Positions 23,784 through 37,300 of a stretch of 64,000 nt of DNA are shown here, piece by piece. The stretch's first letter is position 1; the number at the start of each line of letters is the position of its first letter. The position numbers and the translations under genes are program-made. The stretch covers positions 45,748,111 through 45,812,110 of the forward strand of contig NC_092576.1 of the NCBI RefSeq assembly GCF_037975245.1, in the 5' to 3' direction. The notes beneath the pieces are model-generated. The model saw only the letters and a list, made by a program, of their open reading frames with translations, did not search any database and was not told the DNA's origin. The stretch comes from Apostichopus japonicus. Its lineage: Eukaryota; Echinodermata; Holothuroidea; Aspidochirotida; Stichopodidae.

Positions 23784-26675
23784 AAATCAAGATGGAACTT
23801 ACGTTTATATTAATCGAATTTGTAAGTCTAGATTTTCTATTTTTCTTTTCAGGATGAGAAAGTATTTATTACATAAAGGAGGATCGTCCAGAGGGTTAAT
23901 TATAGGAGGAGTGTATCCCGTTAAAGATGTCCGATATCAAATGGGGTGCCACAGAATATTTTCTCTTCATATTAGTTCAAATGATAAAATACCAGACGTA
24001 CATGAGTAATATTTATTTAAGTTTACTTTGAATAGAAAGTATAAACCTTTTCATGATTTGGGGAACAATTGTTTATCTCATTAACCACTAATAACTCGCA
24101 TCGTGTGTTCCTCTAGATTAAAAGTAACACTTAACCCTAATATTTTAAACATATTCAACATGTAATGTTAATTTCCTTTTCATCCATGTTCCCTATCTAA
24201 TACTGGTATGACCTGTAACGTAAACAAAATGTTTATTACAACCTTACTTTGAATCTATAACATACTCTTGGTATCTGGAGTAGAATATCAGCTACCTTCG
24301 TTCCCGCTGTAACAATCTAGTCACGTGTCTGTGGCGTTACATTTCAAACTGTTTACTAGACAGGTACTGTGCGGTTATAAACCAAAACCATAAAACACAG
24401 GAACCCTAGCTTGAGTTCAATTTGTAAAGTAGAGTAAACATATAAGCCTACAGTAATTAACAGACGTAAAACAGTATATAGTCCAACTGCGACTAAACAT
24501 ACTTTTAATACATCTCGACAACAGTTATTTGTCAATGGCATGATAACTATGTCGGAAGTTCAAGCTGTTTGTCTTATTATTATAAAAATGTTTGAGGAAT
24601 CAGTAAGTCCTGTCAATAGGGACAATTTCCCTCTCATAATAACACACTTTACTGGCATCTTATTTCGTGCTCCGGCGCACTCGAAATGTCCATAGCATTC
24701 AGCATTGCATTGCTAATGCTCGCACAATCAATGCGGTTACTTTAAATCGTGACGGAAGAGAGTTTCCAATAATGTATGTTAATCCACATAATTTACGCCA
24801 TTCCAGGATACTGTGTGTGACTTCTAAACTAAAGTGTAAAGAATTTAGCAGTTTGCTATTTCAACTTTGACTGATACATATATATTTGGGGGGAGGGGAG
24901 CGGAGGGGGAGGAGAGAGGGCGTCTCTTTTATTTCTTTGTGTTTATTTTGCATCGTAAAAGACTCTTCTTAATAATTGAGAAGTTATTCTCTTCTGTATG
25001 GAAATAAACTGTTCACTAATAAATCCGATATTGTTAAAGTCCAAAATTCATTCATAAATATCATTAATGAAAACGTGATATCATATTCTCTAACATACTT
25101 TTTACGTGGTCGGTGTTTGTTCATATGATTTATTTCAATATTAGGAACTTTATTGCTTGTTTTCGTTCTATTACTTAGCTTCATTAATTAAGGAAGTGTC
25201 GATTAAATACAAACACGATACAACTTACTAAATAGACTTCGTTTACCGATATATTCCGATCACACTATTATAACAACTTACTTAAATATGTTTCTTACTT
25301 CGAAGAAAATGCAATAATAAAATAGTAATGAATACATACACAAAAAAAAATCCGATGTAAATATTAGGAAACCCCCTTATCTCGTCATATGCGACAGGTA
25401 GACAATGATCTAACAGTCTACTGCGACATCAAAATATATATATTCATATATATATATACTTTTGGAATATTTCATCCTTCGAAATTTTTGGATTACTTTT
25501 GGAATAGTGCCCGTAATTATATTTATCTTATTTGAAAATAAGTTGCCTGCCATGTGAATACTGTAAAAGTGTATTAACTAATCAGAATACTGCTTTTTAA
25601 CCACTATACTTTGCTTATACTCCAGCATAGGACCGTTAAACTAGATTGTAATATTTTGATTGCTATAAGGCTGGGTTTGTTCCGAAATGTGCAGATAAAC
25701 TTAAATGGTCTTAGATTTCTTTATAATTTGGTAGTTTCTGTTATGATATTGTTTTATATATCAAACTACATTATTAGCTGAACATCAATTAATAAATTAT
25801 CATATTAGGTCCGGAAACGAATCACAAACTACTGTCTATGGTAACCTAAAATATAAAAATGATTAATTAAACTGGAACAAACTGTACTTTTTGAAAATAT
25901 TTAATTAGTTTTAAACAACCGGAGAATCATTAGACCACTAATGCGGGTGTGTACGCCCCCCACCCCTTCCGCCTATTTTCCAATCTTACAGAAAAGTACT
26001 TATTCTCAAGAAATTGCATGTATACTTACTTACATAGGTCTCGTTTATAGCCTTAATATGGCCCAGAACGAGGCATTTGGCGTCTACCTTTTGAAGAAAG
26101 CCCCAACTATCACCCTCCCCCCTCCCTGTATAGGACACAGCTTCAATTACACCACATGGGCACCTTCTACTTTTTATACGTCCCTGATCCTGCTGTCATT
26201 ATAATTTATTAGCACAACCTTCCTTTTAGACCTTCTTTATAAATGCGTCCGCTATTAATATGCCTCAGAAGTACAGTTTGATGTTTGCAGTTTTTATTTT
26301 TTTAATGTTTTTAATTTTAATTTTTACGCACATCTCGCCCTCCCATAAATATTCTGGTCACTGTCTATGTAAGTCGGGAAGATTTAAGATTACTTACATA
26401 GCCCTAATTTATGGTCTCCATATGGCTCAGAATACATCATTTGACATCTAAAGTTTCATTTTTTCCTAGAGGAGAACCTCACGCTACACTACATAGCAGC
26501 TTCAGTGCCCCCAAGAAGACCCTTAATTATAACATCATCCCCTACCATACTCAGCTGGGAAAAATCATTTAATTTTCCTTGACTCTGAAATCTCGTGCAC
26601 GCTACAGTTCTACATCTACATCGGCAATTTTGAGTAATAAGGAAAATATGAAAAGATTTACCAAGATATACTTAC
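23782..26675. other. No convincing gene; possible downstream region of the minus-strand Ig gene
   Basis: A GATGAG... frame after a TTTCTTTTCAG-like acceptor at 23851 runs to a stop at 24009, but I recognise nothing in it. I found no exon to which the Ig exon at 26676-26997 clearly splices. G-rich and C-rich patches at 24.89 and 25.96 kb are low complexity. Confidence 0.35.
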
Positions 26676-26997
26676 CTTCAACAACCAGTGTATAATTTGT
26701 GATCGTTAAGTTGTTACAAATGCATTTGTAAAATCCTTCGTGAACTAATGTCACCGGATTGATTTGAAGAGTACTTTGATGGTCCAGTGAAATTGAATCT
26801 TTTAAATTACTGTTAACGATGACAATTCGATTGAAAGATATGAAAATATTTCCAAATGTCCAACTTGTGTTCTGTCCACGTTTACAACAACCTTTAAAGC
26901 TCACTTCATCGTACATGTTAACGAAACGTAAAGAACTACCCAGGCTTAAACACACAAAGCAGCAAATTAGTAACATCTGAAAACATGAGGAAAACAT
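26676..26997 (-). CDS. First exon of an Ig-domain gene (signal peptide plus one Ig-like domain)
   Basis: On the minus strand the frame opens at ATG 26997, with a second ATG at 26976 just after TTTTCAG. It encodes a hydrophobic leader (MLLICCFVCLSLGSS) followed by an Ig-like fold: a first Cys region (SFKGCC), a Trp (NTSWTF) and the ending LVHEGFYKCICN, a clear D/E-G-x-Y-x-C strand-F motif. The exon ends GTTGAAG then GTAAGT, phase 1, the same phase used by every ectodomain exon of NLR-B. Nothing recognisable follows on the minus strand within the window, so the rest of the protein is unknown. It is divergently oriented to NLR-B, 4.3 kb away. Confidence 0.6.
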
Positions 26998-27328
26998 GTT
27001 AATTTCTGTTAGATTATGATCAATTTGTTTAAAGAAAATAGCCGCTAACAGAGTTTTCTCTCATACACACAATATTGCAAAATGCTAAACAAGGATTTGA
27101 GTTAAATCAATACGAAGGAATAATATACGGAGGCCGGTAATGACCGCGTACTGATAAAACCATTAATTATAGACTAACAGACTGACAAGCTGTTCAAAGT
27201 TATTCAAAGTTTATCCAGCAGAAATCGCTGAGAGAACAGTTAACATGAGTTGCATTTCGCCCTTATATAATTCAATCTAAAAGAGAGATGACAAACAACA
27301 TACTCATCTACTGCCAAATGTCTACAGT

Positions 27329-27331
<3 letters not shown>

Positions 27332-27427
<96 letters not shown>

Positions 27428-27431
27428 ATAT
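27332..27431. repeat. (TA)n microsatellite, about 100 bp
   Basis: TA dinucleotides with one interruption at about 27.415 kb. Ile-Tyr open frames across it are spurious. Confidence 0.95.
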
Positions 27432-30400
27432 CCTTACATGATCTTGTTTGGGTGTATGTGACGTGCCCAATCACTTTACATATATACGTGAAAGTATGCA
27501 ATTTGAGATTTATTGTACCCTTAGACAGTTTATACGGTAATAAAATGCAATGCTGAATAAAATCCCGTTCTGCTACAGATACCACAAAATTCTTTATAAG
27601 GAACAGGAAAGATTTAGACAATAACCATTGATGTATCCACACATAATTCTTGTTTGTATTGAAATTTGAGAGAAATACGTATACAAATTCAGTTTCTATA
27701 TTTATGTTTATTGTAAAAAAATATGCATAACGATAGCATGATATAAAACGATCAAAAGACATAGTTAATGCAATAGGATATCTTCAGCTAATCCAGTTAT
27801 TGTAAATCATTTCACGTGTTTAAATAATGCTTTATGTATATTGTGTGAAGGTGACTAACAAAGGTTCACGTTATGATGAAAACATGTTTCTATAAATAGG
27901 TAAATTTAGGTAAACAGAAAACTAAATTCATAACCGTTATATGCAGACAGAATATGGACTTTGATCTTTTTGGTTGTAGCTCTGAATCAACGACAGCACA
28001 GTATAAAGTATTACTATATGTAAATGGTATACAAGTTACGTGTAATCTTCAATATTGTTTGCCGTTCACGAAAGTCGTATTGAACGATTCAACGTTCGAG
28101 AGAAATCGGGCTCAAATGAATCACGAACATCCTACATAAATGTAAGTTATTGAACATTCATTTATTTAAAATAGTAAAGTGAGTAAAGTTACCCATATAG
28201 TAAAGTTACCCAGATATCCAACAGGTAAAACATAGGAGCGTTAAGGTGTGGCATGTAGTTGAAATGTTGACGTAGTCTCACTAGCCTAGGATTTACTAGT
28301 ACACTAACTTGAGTATGTTTCGTTAACTATAACATGCCGTTACTAAGCGAATGTACCAAGTTCTTAATATAGCTTGCTATTCTCTGAAATTGAATTTTTT
28401 CAGGATTCATCAGAACATAATTTTCCATATTGGCCATCAAAATACATTATAAATAGTTCATATAGAAAATATTGAGTATTTGTATTGATTCTTTCATCAT
28501 GATATCATTTCGGCTTATAGATGTTCATAATATTATTAGTCAACACGGTATCGGGTAACAAGCATCATTTGCTTTAGACTACATGCAATGCCCCCATGAG
28601 TAGTGATTTTGAGCATTAGCATGTAGTAATTCTGTGTTCTTCATATCATGCTTGTTTTTCGACTGTTCTGTGTGTTATGTTTCTGAACGACAATTCGAGA
28701 AACAGTTTGAATGAAATTGCTAAACAGGTAACAACAGTGAAAATGCTGCATATAGCAGTTGAACAATTGTTCAGTATTACAGCATAACTTAACGAAGATA
28801 GCAATTGTAAAGTATATCTTTCCTTTGAGAATCACAATGGTTATTTACATAGTTACACTTTCATTGAGGTACAAGGTTATAAATATCACTTTCATATTTC
28901 ATTTCGATACTTCATAAACAACGATATAAATGGAAATTAAAACAAAGCCAAAATGAGCGATGCAGTTAAGGCATTTGTTACAAGTTTAACAGGTTTATTT
29001 TCAAAGAACTCTAAATGTCCATCGCGAAACCTTTGTGTCACATTTCCATATTCAATATATGCATTCTGGAATTTGGAAGTGAGCATTACTTAACTCTGAT
29101 ATGGTAATTGGCATTGTTTCTAGTGATCAATGAGTTACGAATGGGTGAAAATACGTATCCGTAAAACCATACCGTTCATTAGGTTAGTTACAAATCACAA
29201 TTGCTGGAAATACATACAAAGGGCTATCCAAAGAAAGGCATACTGAGGTATTGTTTGGTAACATAGGCGATACTAGACAATATAAAGACTGTTATATGGA
29301 AATAAATGAAATCATAAACGTAGCCTACTAACACATAATGGCGATGTTTATATAAGTGCTACTTTTGCAATCTGTATAGTTTGTGAGGTCAGTTTATGTA
29401 AAAAGGAGCACCTTAAGAGAGAATTGCTTCCTTAAAAGCACGATGGAAATCTGTGCAAATTGTGCAGCACGATTTGTAACTGTGCTTACTTTAGAACATA
29501 ATAGGTAATACACACTTCTTTACCTTAAAGATACTTTACATGATTATCAGCATCGTACATGGTATGGTACCGGAAGGGATGGACACTTCTGTTCAGCCTT
29601 CTTAGAAGCACCTACTACAGTTATAAGCAACAGTTATTTATGATACATACCACACAGAATGAACTGTACTTTACAGCGTTTAAGGTAGCATAGAGTACGG
29701 TAGGTTGCACACGGAATGAAATATGCTTGACTCTATTACACGGAGTCGGACGAAACTAATCACAGTTGCCGCAAAAAAAAGGAAAACTTCAAACACTGAG
29801 CGTACTAAATAGAAGCATAAGTAATGCATGTATTAAAAAACCATCGACTAATACCAAAGTACTACGGAAACCTATACAATTTGCACTGTAATCATTACAA
29901 TGTTGTTGTGTGTGTGATAATCTCATTCTAATCTGTTCAAATTTGTCGATAAGCTATATTTAATCACGAAATATACACATTTGAAACTGATAAATCTGGA
30001 CAACTCATTAAATATGTAGAAACTACAACGTCGAGTGTTGCATTTATCAAAATTTCATATTTGAGTTCCCTCATACATCGTTTCAATAATGTGATGTTCC
30101 TCTTTTGAAAGAATGTTATGAAAATCACTTTAGGTCACAGACTTGTATTCAGTGTTGTGAAAAAGGAAAAACATAACAGGAAGAAGACAGCGACTCCCTT
30201 TACATCATAGTTGTTCATAATAAGCTAATGCTTATTCATAAACAAAGTAATACTAGCATAAGAACAAAATGTAAACTAGAATTTTGATTGGAGCTATAGC
30301 TATGTTCGTGATGTCTAGTGCAAATTAGTGTGGCTTAGGACTATGTTGTTAAGAGGTGTCCGTAGACCTTCACATTTAAATCTATTATATATGGAGCCTT

Positions 30401-31279
30401 CCCGGTACTCGCAGATTCAACACGACCCTTGTGTGACTTAAGATACCGCTACAAATATGATGACGTCATCATATGCAAATGATCAATTGTTGGCCACAGG
30501 AGCTACAAATCTATGGCCCGTTGTATATATGTTTTTTAACCTTTTTCTTTGTATCAATGTCAATCCCAATACATCTATAACGAACGGATTAAAATTGTAG
30601 GACTTGAATCGATTCGATTGCCGATTAACATTTGCGTAGTCCTACATCCTAATGGTGACTCTCCGCGTTGATAAAATAACAACAACGTAAGGATGGCAAT
30701 GCGTACTAACCCTAAACAGACAAGCATAAGTACAATCCAATTCAACAGATATAACCTTTTCACTGACATTCGACATATTTAGTATTTGTTATCAACTACC
30801 TACATTAAGTTATTGTTTTCATCGTCAAGCAACCAAATAACTAACCGGTTCATTGTGCACTTACAAGTTGGAATTAAAGTTTTACAATTCAACATAGACT
30901 TGCTGTTTACTTTATCGCAAGTAACTGAAATAGATAAAACAGGTTCTGGCAATACTCACTGCATAGAGCTAGTAAAGATCTTACTTATAGATATATTACA
31001 ATGTGTGCACTTTGCCCTGTATATTGTACACGACTAAAACGAAAGTTGACATAAGGTATGGCTGTAACTGCTTGCAAAGATAAAGCATCTTACTGCATGT
31101 CATGGGAATCACGTTCAAAGATTAACAATAACTCAATAGCACTTCACAAGATTTACCATTAACACAGGATTATTTAAAGGGTAGTTTATGTTAATGACTG
31201 AATCACATTCGTTTCCAACATATTTTAATATTTCACTTCACAGATTACTTAACCAATTAATTTCCTTTGAGCTGTGACG
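27432..31279. other. No gene seen; intergenic region with upstream sequence of NLR-B
   Basis: About 3.8 kb between the divergent Ig exon and NLR-B with only short random frames. A possible 5' UTR acceptor (TTTCACTTCACAG) lies at about 31245, so the NLR-B leader may itself be spliced. Confidence 0.45.
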
Positions 31280-31334
31280 ATGTTCGATGCAAAGATAATC
31301 TTCCTTTTCCTAGTTTTTTCAAGCCTTTCTGTGG
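31280..31334 (+). CDS. NLR-B exon 1: signal peptide
   Basis: ATG at 31280 gives MFDAKIIFLFLVFSSLSVG, a short charged N-region and a hydrophobic core typical of a secretory signal. The donor GTAAGT gives phase 1. ACG before the ATG leaves A at -3, an acceptable start context. Confidence 0.8.
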
Positions 31335-34300
31335 GTAAGTTTGAAACGTCCGTACTTACACAATATAGAAGTTAGTATTTGTTTGCAGTTAAATTCTCTA
31401 GAACTTTTGCATTGCTTGTAACTAGAAGGAGGAATGGGGATTGGCACAAGAGGAAGGAGGACCACTTACATTTGAGTATACACAGCATAAAATCTCTCAA
31501 ACCATACAATGCTTCTTACAAGTCTTCTTCACACGGGGAATACAGAAACGTAATTTATGTATTTAAAAACATGTCATTGTACTGTATCAGGTACAATGAA
31601 GTGATATTTGGTTTATTTTCCTTCGCAGGTGTTGCTAAAGGTGGCAGATGTAAATCTCCTCAGTCCCTTGAAGTCGGAACACGAGGCGTAGTATCGTGTC
31701 AATTTACTGATGGATTTACAAGTATTCATTGGTATAATTCATCAGACTATATCAGTGATCTGCCTGTCGTTAGTTATGAAAATACAAAGAAATCTGGAGA
31801 AGGGTTTGAGTCCGGAGAATTCGATATTCAGGAGGACGGATCGTTGGTCATCAATCGAGTTGCAATAAAACATGAAACGACGTTTTCAGTTTTACAATTT
31901 AAAGCTGGAGAACAAGTTCCAAACATTTATCAAATAAACATACAGACCAAAAGTAAGTCCATGTCGGTTTTTCCTCACCAAAGTTTCAATGTTGATATGA
32001 AACCATTTTGCTTTTAAGGTTTTGACATTTTAAAACACAAATTGAAGTTGTTCATATGAATTATTCATTTCAAAATATACATACGAGCTTCAGAATATGG
32101 AGATATTATCATGTATAGTGCTTATACTTATTTAACATGCTTCATCTGAAATCCACAGTCACTCCACAAGAAATATGTCCAGTTATCAACCGGTGTGGTT
32201 GCATTGAAGATGTATGTTACAACCCGGGCATCGTAAGCAACATAGAACTAATATGCAAGGTAGAACGGAGCAGACCGCCAGTAGTCCTGACATGGAAATT
32301 AAGGACTTCCGAGGAAGACATAGAACTCGAATCAGTATCTTCAAATGATAGTGACAGTGTTACAACTTCAACAGCTGTTGGTATTTCATATGGTGGCCAT
32401 AATTTATCCTACGTAACGATGTTGGTCTGCGATGCAAATGATCAACTGAACTTGTTGACGAAAAGTCAATCTTTAATCATTATGCGTAACAGAGGCAAAC
32501 CTGTATCAACCGAACCTATCAATTTAACATTGAAGAAATCCACAGACATGAAACTATATTGTAGTGGAGCAAGTATTGTAGTTTGGGAAAAGAAACTTAA
32601 TGATGGCTCAATTAAAACTTTAATAGTTTCTTATGCTACAAGAAACTTTACAAAGATTTATGACAATGATTATTCGTTCGGGCAAGACGATTCTCTCTTG
32701 CTATATAATATTGACATTCATCATGAGGGGTTGTACAGCTGTGTATTTGGGAACCACAATACAGATGAAGTAAAGATATTCAACGTTTCAGTATATGGTA
32801 AGTATGTGATACAAATATCTTCTCTTTAACAGTTATATCTAGATACATTCAAAAAGGAACCCTTGAAAATATATTATATTTTCTGAGCATATATGAAATA
32901 AGATTGAGAAAGTTTAGTTTATATGAAGAACAAAATCGATGTTCTTGAATTTCATAACCGATGTACATCTATTTCTTAAATTCGCTGCCTATTTCATGTT
33001 ACTAATATAAGTTGCAACTTCATATTCCTCGTACAATAGTTGACCCCGTTCCCAGCTATCTTGTCATCGATGGTTGCGACCATACCAAATACTGTACTCT
33101 GGATGCACAGTTACACGAGGGAAGCCTTACCTGTTCTGTGTCAGGTATACGACCAGCCATTGAACTTGAATGGAGGCCGTTCCATACAAAGTCCCTTGAG
33201 ATTATGACTTTAAGCAATCAGCAATCTACAATCACGACCGAAAGTGGAACGTCAACAGTAGTCCACACTACCAAGTATATCATAAAGAAAGCGACTGATG
33301 AGAGACTAACCTTAGAATGTCGTGTGGTTGGAGAGAACGCTGGACTGTTTCCATTATCTTCCAAAATTGACTTGCTGCTGCCTCATAGTAAGTAGACTCA
33401 GCCTTTGCAATTAAGGTATTGATGCATATGACGTAGCATTCAATTATAAAAGGATGTAATATATTATCCTTCGATCGATATAGAGCCATCTATGGTTTAT
33501 TGAATCGGAATGTTTAAACTAAGAACCGTTCCGAAGATGTTAAGTTTTTTCCACACAAATGTTTCAATGACATGAAAACTGCATGGGGCTAATAGTCATG
33601 CGAGTACTTCAAATCTTTTTTCTTGATAACAAGAAAGAAATTATTGGTAAAATCCTTATAATATAATCATGATGAATATCATTTTCCATCAGCCATCCCA
33701 ACAGGTAGAGGGCAGCACACAACGTTGTTTCCGAGGACAGAACAGACAAACCCTCAACCTATAATCATTGCTGTAATTGCATTCGTCATCATTGTTATGA
33801 TCATATTAGGTCTGACAATCTTTTTCAAGAGTAAGTTCGATCAATACTCCTTCTATATGTATTGTCATATATAACAAAAAGTGACTTTGGTCAGTGAACT
33901 GTCTTCAATATCTATAAGTATACGAGATATAAACGATTACTTTTCAGAAGCGTCTACAATATCTTTCTCGAATAAGCAAGAAGTTCCTAATTAGCTTTTA
34001 ATTACTTTCTTGCCTATTAAGTTTAAAGTACCGCACTTAAGATTAAAGCTCCTTAAACACACACGTTCTATATGATTATCTCATAGGGTGTTGGTCGAAG
34101 ACAACTCATCACAGTGACATCTACGAGGTAATGACATATTAATCAAGAATATTCTCACTTGATAAAGACAACTTATGTAATATAACATCGTAACGATTGC
34201 ATAACTGCGTCAATTTGATTCGATATTTTAGGGGGAGGGGAGGGTTGGCTGGGGACGTGATTCAACAACATGATGGTATATGGAATGAACTCCATTACAA

Positions 34301-37300
34301 AGTCTATATTCCCATATTGAAGTATTTCCCTTATCACATTCAATACCAGAGCGAATTTACAATTATTCAATGACTCAGATGTTACATTTTGGTTATTTCA
34401 CTTAGTATGTATTTTAACTCTTAATTGGATGTCATCACATAAATATCTGTATAGGTATATAGCAATGTGTAAATTTTCGTACTATTCTTTAAGCTGACAC
34501 ATGTTCCTTCGTTCATTGATTTTTAGAAAGTGCCAATGATTCCCCAGGAACCAGGTAACTATTTAAATTCTTGAATATTGATCATACAAGCAAATACTAT
34601 TGGAATAACGATCGAATTCTCCAAAGCATGCGATTCATCCACATTCCATGTTTTTTTTCCTGTATGGTCCGAGTCTTACTTAAATGAGTTTGATTCCCTC
34701 ACGGATTACTGTAATTTTGAATTGTTTTTCATTTTACTAATATTTCATGATCAGTTTCACTAATTTGTCTATAATTGTAAACAGGTTACAAAAATTGTCC
34801 ACCCCAAACACTGATTTCTTTCGTATTGACCAGCTTTTATACAAACTGTGCAATAATTGCTATTTTCAGACATCCAGCAACCCACACACACTTTAAATGC
34901 ACATTCTTAATATGAACAACTGGGTACATGTTTCTCGATTTACAGATGGCCCTTGACTTCTGAGCCATCATACACTAGCCTGATTTACAAACTACATAAT
35001 CATACAATGATAACAATAGTTTTTGACCACACTTCCAACTGTTATCCTTTATAATTCCGGTTACCGATTGTTAACATGTGGAATGTAAAATGTAGTCAAT
35101 TTCGCCTACCCCCTCTACAACCTCTTACCCCCCCCCCTCCAACAAGGAGAAGAACAAATTAACATACAAAAGTTTTGTATGTGAGATCACTATTCAATTT
35201 TCTCTGATATTCTTGTCTTTGCAGAACATAAATCGATATTTATTAAGCAATTGAAACAAACCTATGGAGAATTTTACAGAACGGTCCAGCCAATACCATA
35301 TCTAATGGACAGAAAATATGCTATTAATGAACTGTTTGTTGAAGTTGGTACCGAATGTTTAATAAATGATGACAAGACACAGAGAGACAAAAGGTGGGTG
35401 TCTTTAGGGCCTCACCAAAATATCTTTATAGATCAACGAGTAAAGTCGAGACGTCGCATTATTGAAGCTGAGCCAGGGTATGGTAAGACTACATTGGTGA
35501 TGCAATTAGCATATGAATGGTGCGTGGGTCTAGCCGGACCCGCCACATCGAACATACTTATCGTAGTTAAGCTAAGACAGCTGCAAGGTGTATCATCTAT
35601 ATATGACGCCATTAGGAGGTTCTTACTACCAAGAGAGTCTCAGCTGAAGATTGAGACCATTAAGGATATTCTTGCTAAAGAACCCTCTGTGCTTTTGATC
35701 TTAGATGCGTTTGACGAATACCCGGATTATGAGTCGTTAACGCAAACAGATATTTTGGCCATTCTACAGAAGCAAATGTTCCCAAACTTCGATGTTATCC
35801 TTACTACCCGTTCAGCATACCTCCCCAGGCATTTTGCGCCTCAAACTAAGCGCATTCGATTGACGGGATTCGACAGTTACGCGCAAGACGAATATTTAAA
35901 GAAAGCTGTGACAAAGGATGACGAGAACGCTGCTGATAAGATTAAAGAATGGCTCCAAGATAACCCGGTGCTTGGTGATCTGTGTCAGGTTCCGCTCTTC
36001 TTTGTATTGTACGCTCATCTTAGCCTGGAGAATGACAACCTGAAGGACTGTTCCTCGGTTACCGTATTCTTCCGTTATATGGTTACTTGCTTTCACAGTC
36101 ATTTAACAAGGAAAGTTTACGATGAAAATGTTAAACCTCTTCACAGTTTTGAAGAAAATCATACAAAACTGAACAAGTTGGCTTTTGAAGCCCTATCTAA
36201 AACCGCCAAGAATGTAGAATGGACAAGAAACCTATTAGAGGAAACTCTGGGAAAGGCCTTTGTGGAGCGATACTTACAAATTGGTATTTTGAGAGAAGCA
36301 GAACACACTGAAGTCAATGACGAACCAGGCACTCTGGCCATGGACCACATTAGAATTGTCAAGAAAGTGAGATTTTATCACAGTCTTTTCTGTGAGTGGT
36401 ATGCAGCCCATTATGTAGCATCTATTATTTCTAGTAACTCACCCGGACAAAAGCCAGAAGAAAGAGCTTCTGAGATTTTGGAAGATTTCGACTTGTCCAA
36501 GTTCCAGTACATGTACCGGTTTGCGTGTGGGTTAAGCCCCACAGCTGCGATACATATCATACGCTATGTACAGGGAGCTGAAGGTAGTGACAAATTTGCA
36601 ACTTTGTGTATTCTGGAGCAGAAAGGGGCGGTAAATGACGTCATCAACACTGTGAAGGAGCTCTGTTCCAAGACAATTCATATCTCCAATGTGGATTCTA
36701 GACTGCTGCAGAGATCCGTTGTTCAACTCCTAGCTATCGCTTTCTCGAAGAAAGTAAGTGATTTGTAAATAATTTATTCAAAACTCCCTTCGTGTCGGGT
36801 ACTCTCCGTGTGAATCATCTACATTAACATTTCTGGCAAAATTTAATGATGTGCGTCTTAGTGTTCTTTATGAATGGTTTATAATTATACGGTTCTATTG
36901 TCCGCCATTTTTAATATAGGCATATTACATTGTGAAATCAATATGTTTTATTTTTACGTCTTATTCCATAGCTCATCATTCCTAGTCTCATCTTACACGA
37001 GGCATTCTCTTCTGTTGATACTGTAAGAGCAGAAATCATATTAAAATCTGGCCTGCGACTGTCGACTCAGAATACGTTTAAGGAGCTCTGGATTGAGCAG
37101 AATGGAGCGAGAATAACCGAACAAATCCTCACAGATGTTTTCTTGTATATTTTAAAGTGCGAGCGATTGTCGAGCATCTCGTAAGTGTGGCTGACGAGGT
37201 GAATTAAACTGTGTATCCAACTTTGAATTATGTGTATCTTGGTTTGTCTGCTGTAACTTCTTGTGTGTTCTGATTAGACGCTTTCGGTACATTATTATTA

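Noticed and set aside
23587..24009. 140-codon frame containing a long Ile-Tyr repeat
   Set aside because: Most of it is the (TA)n microsatellite; the remaining part has no recognisable motif or clear splice partner.
27240..27762. Minus-strand frames with Ile-Tyr repeats
   Set aside because: Translations of the (TA)n tract at 27.33-27.43 kb.
35896..36726. Minus-strand frames opposite the NLR-B NACHT exon
   Set aside because: Shadow frames of a strongly supported plus-strand coding exon.
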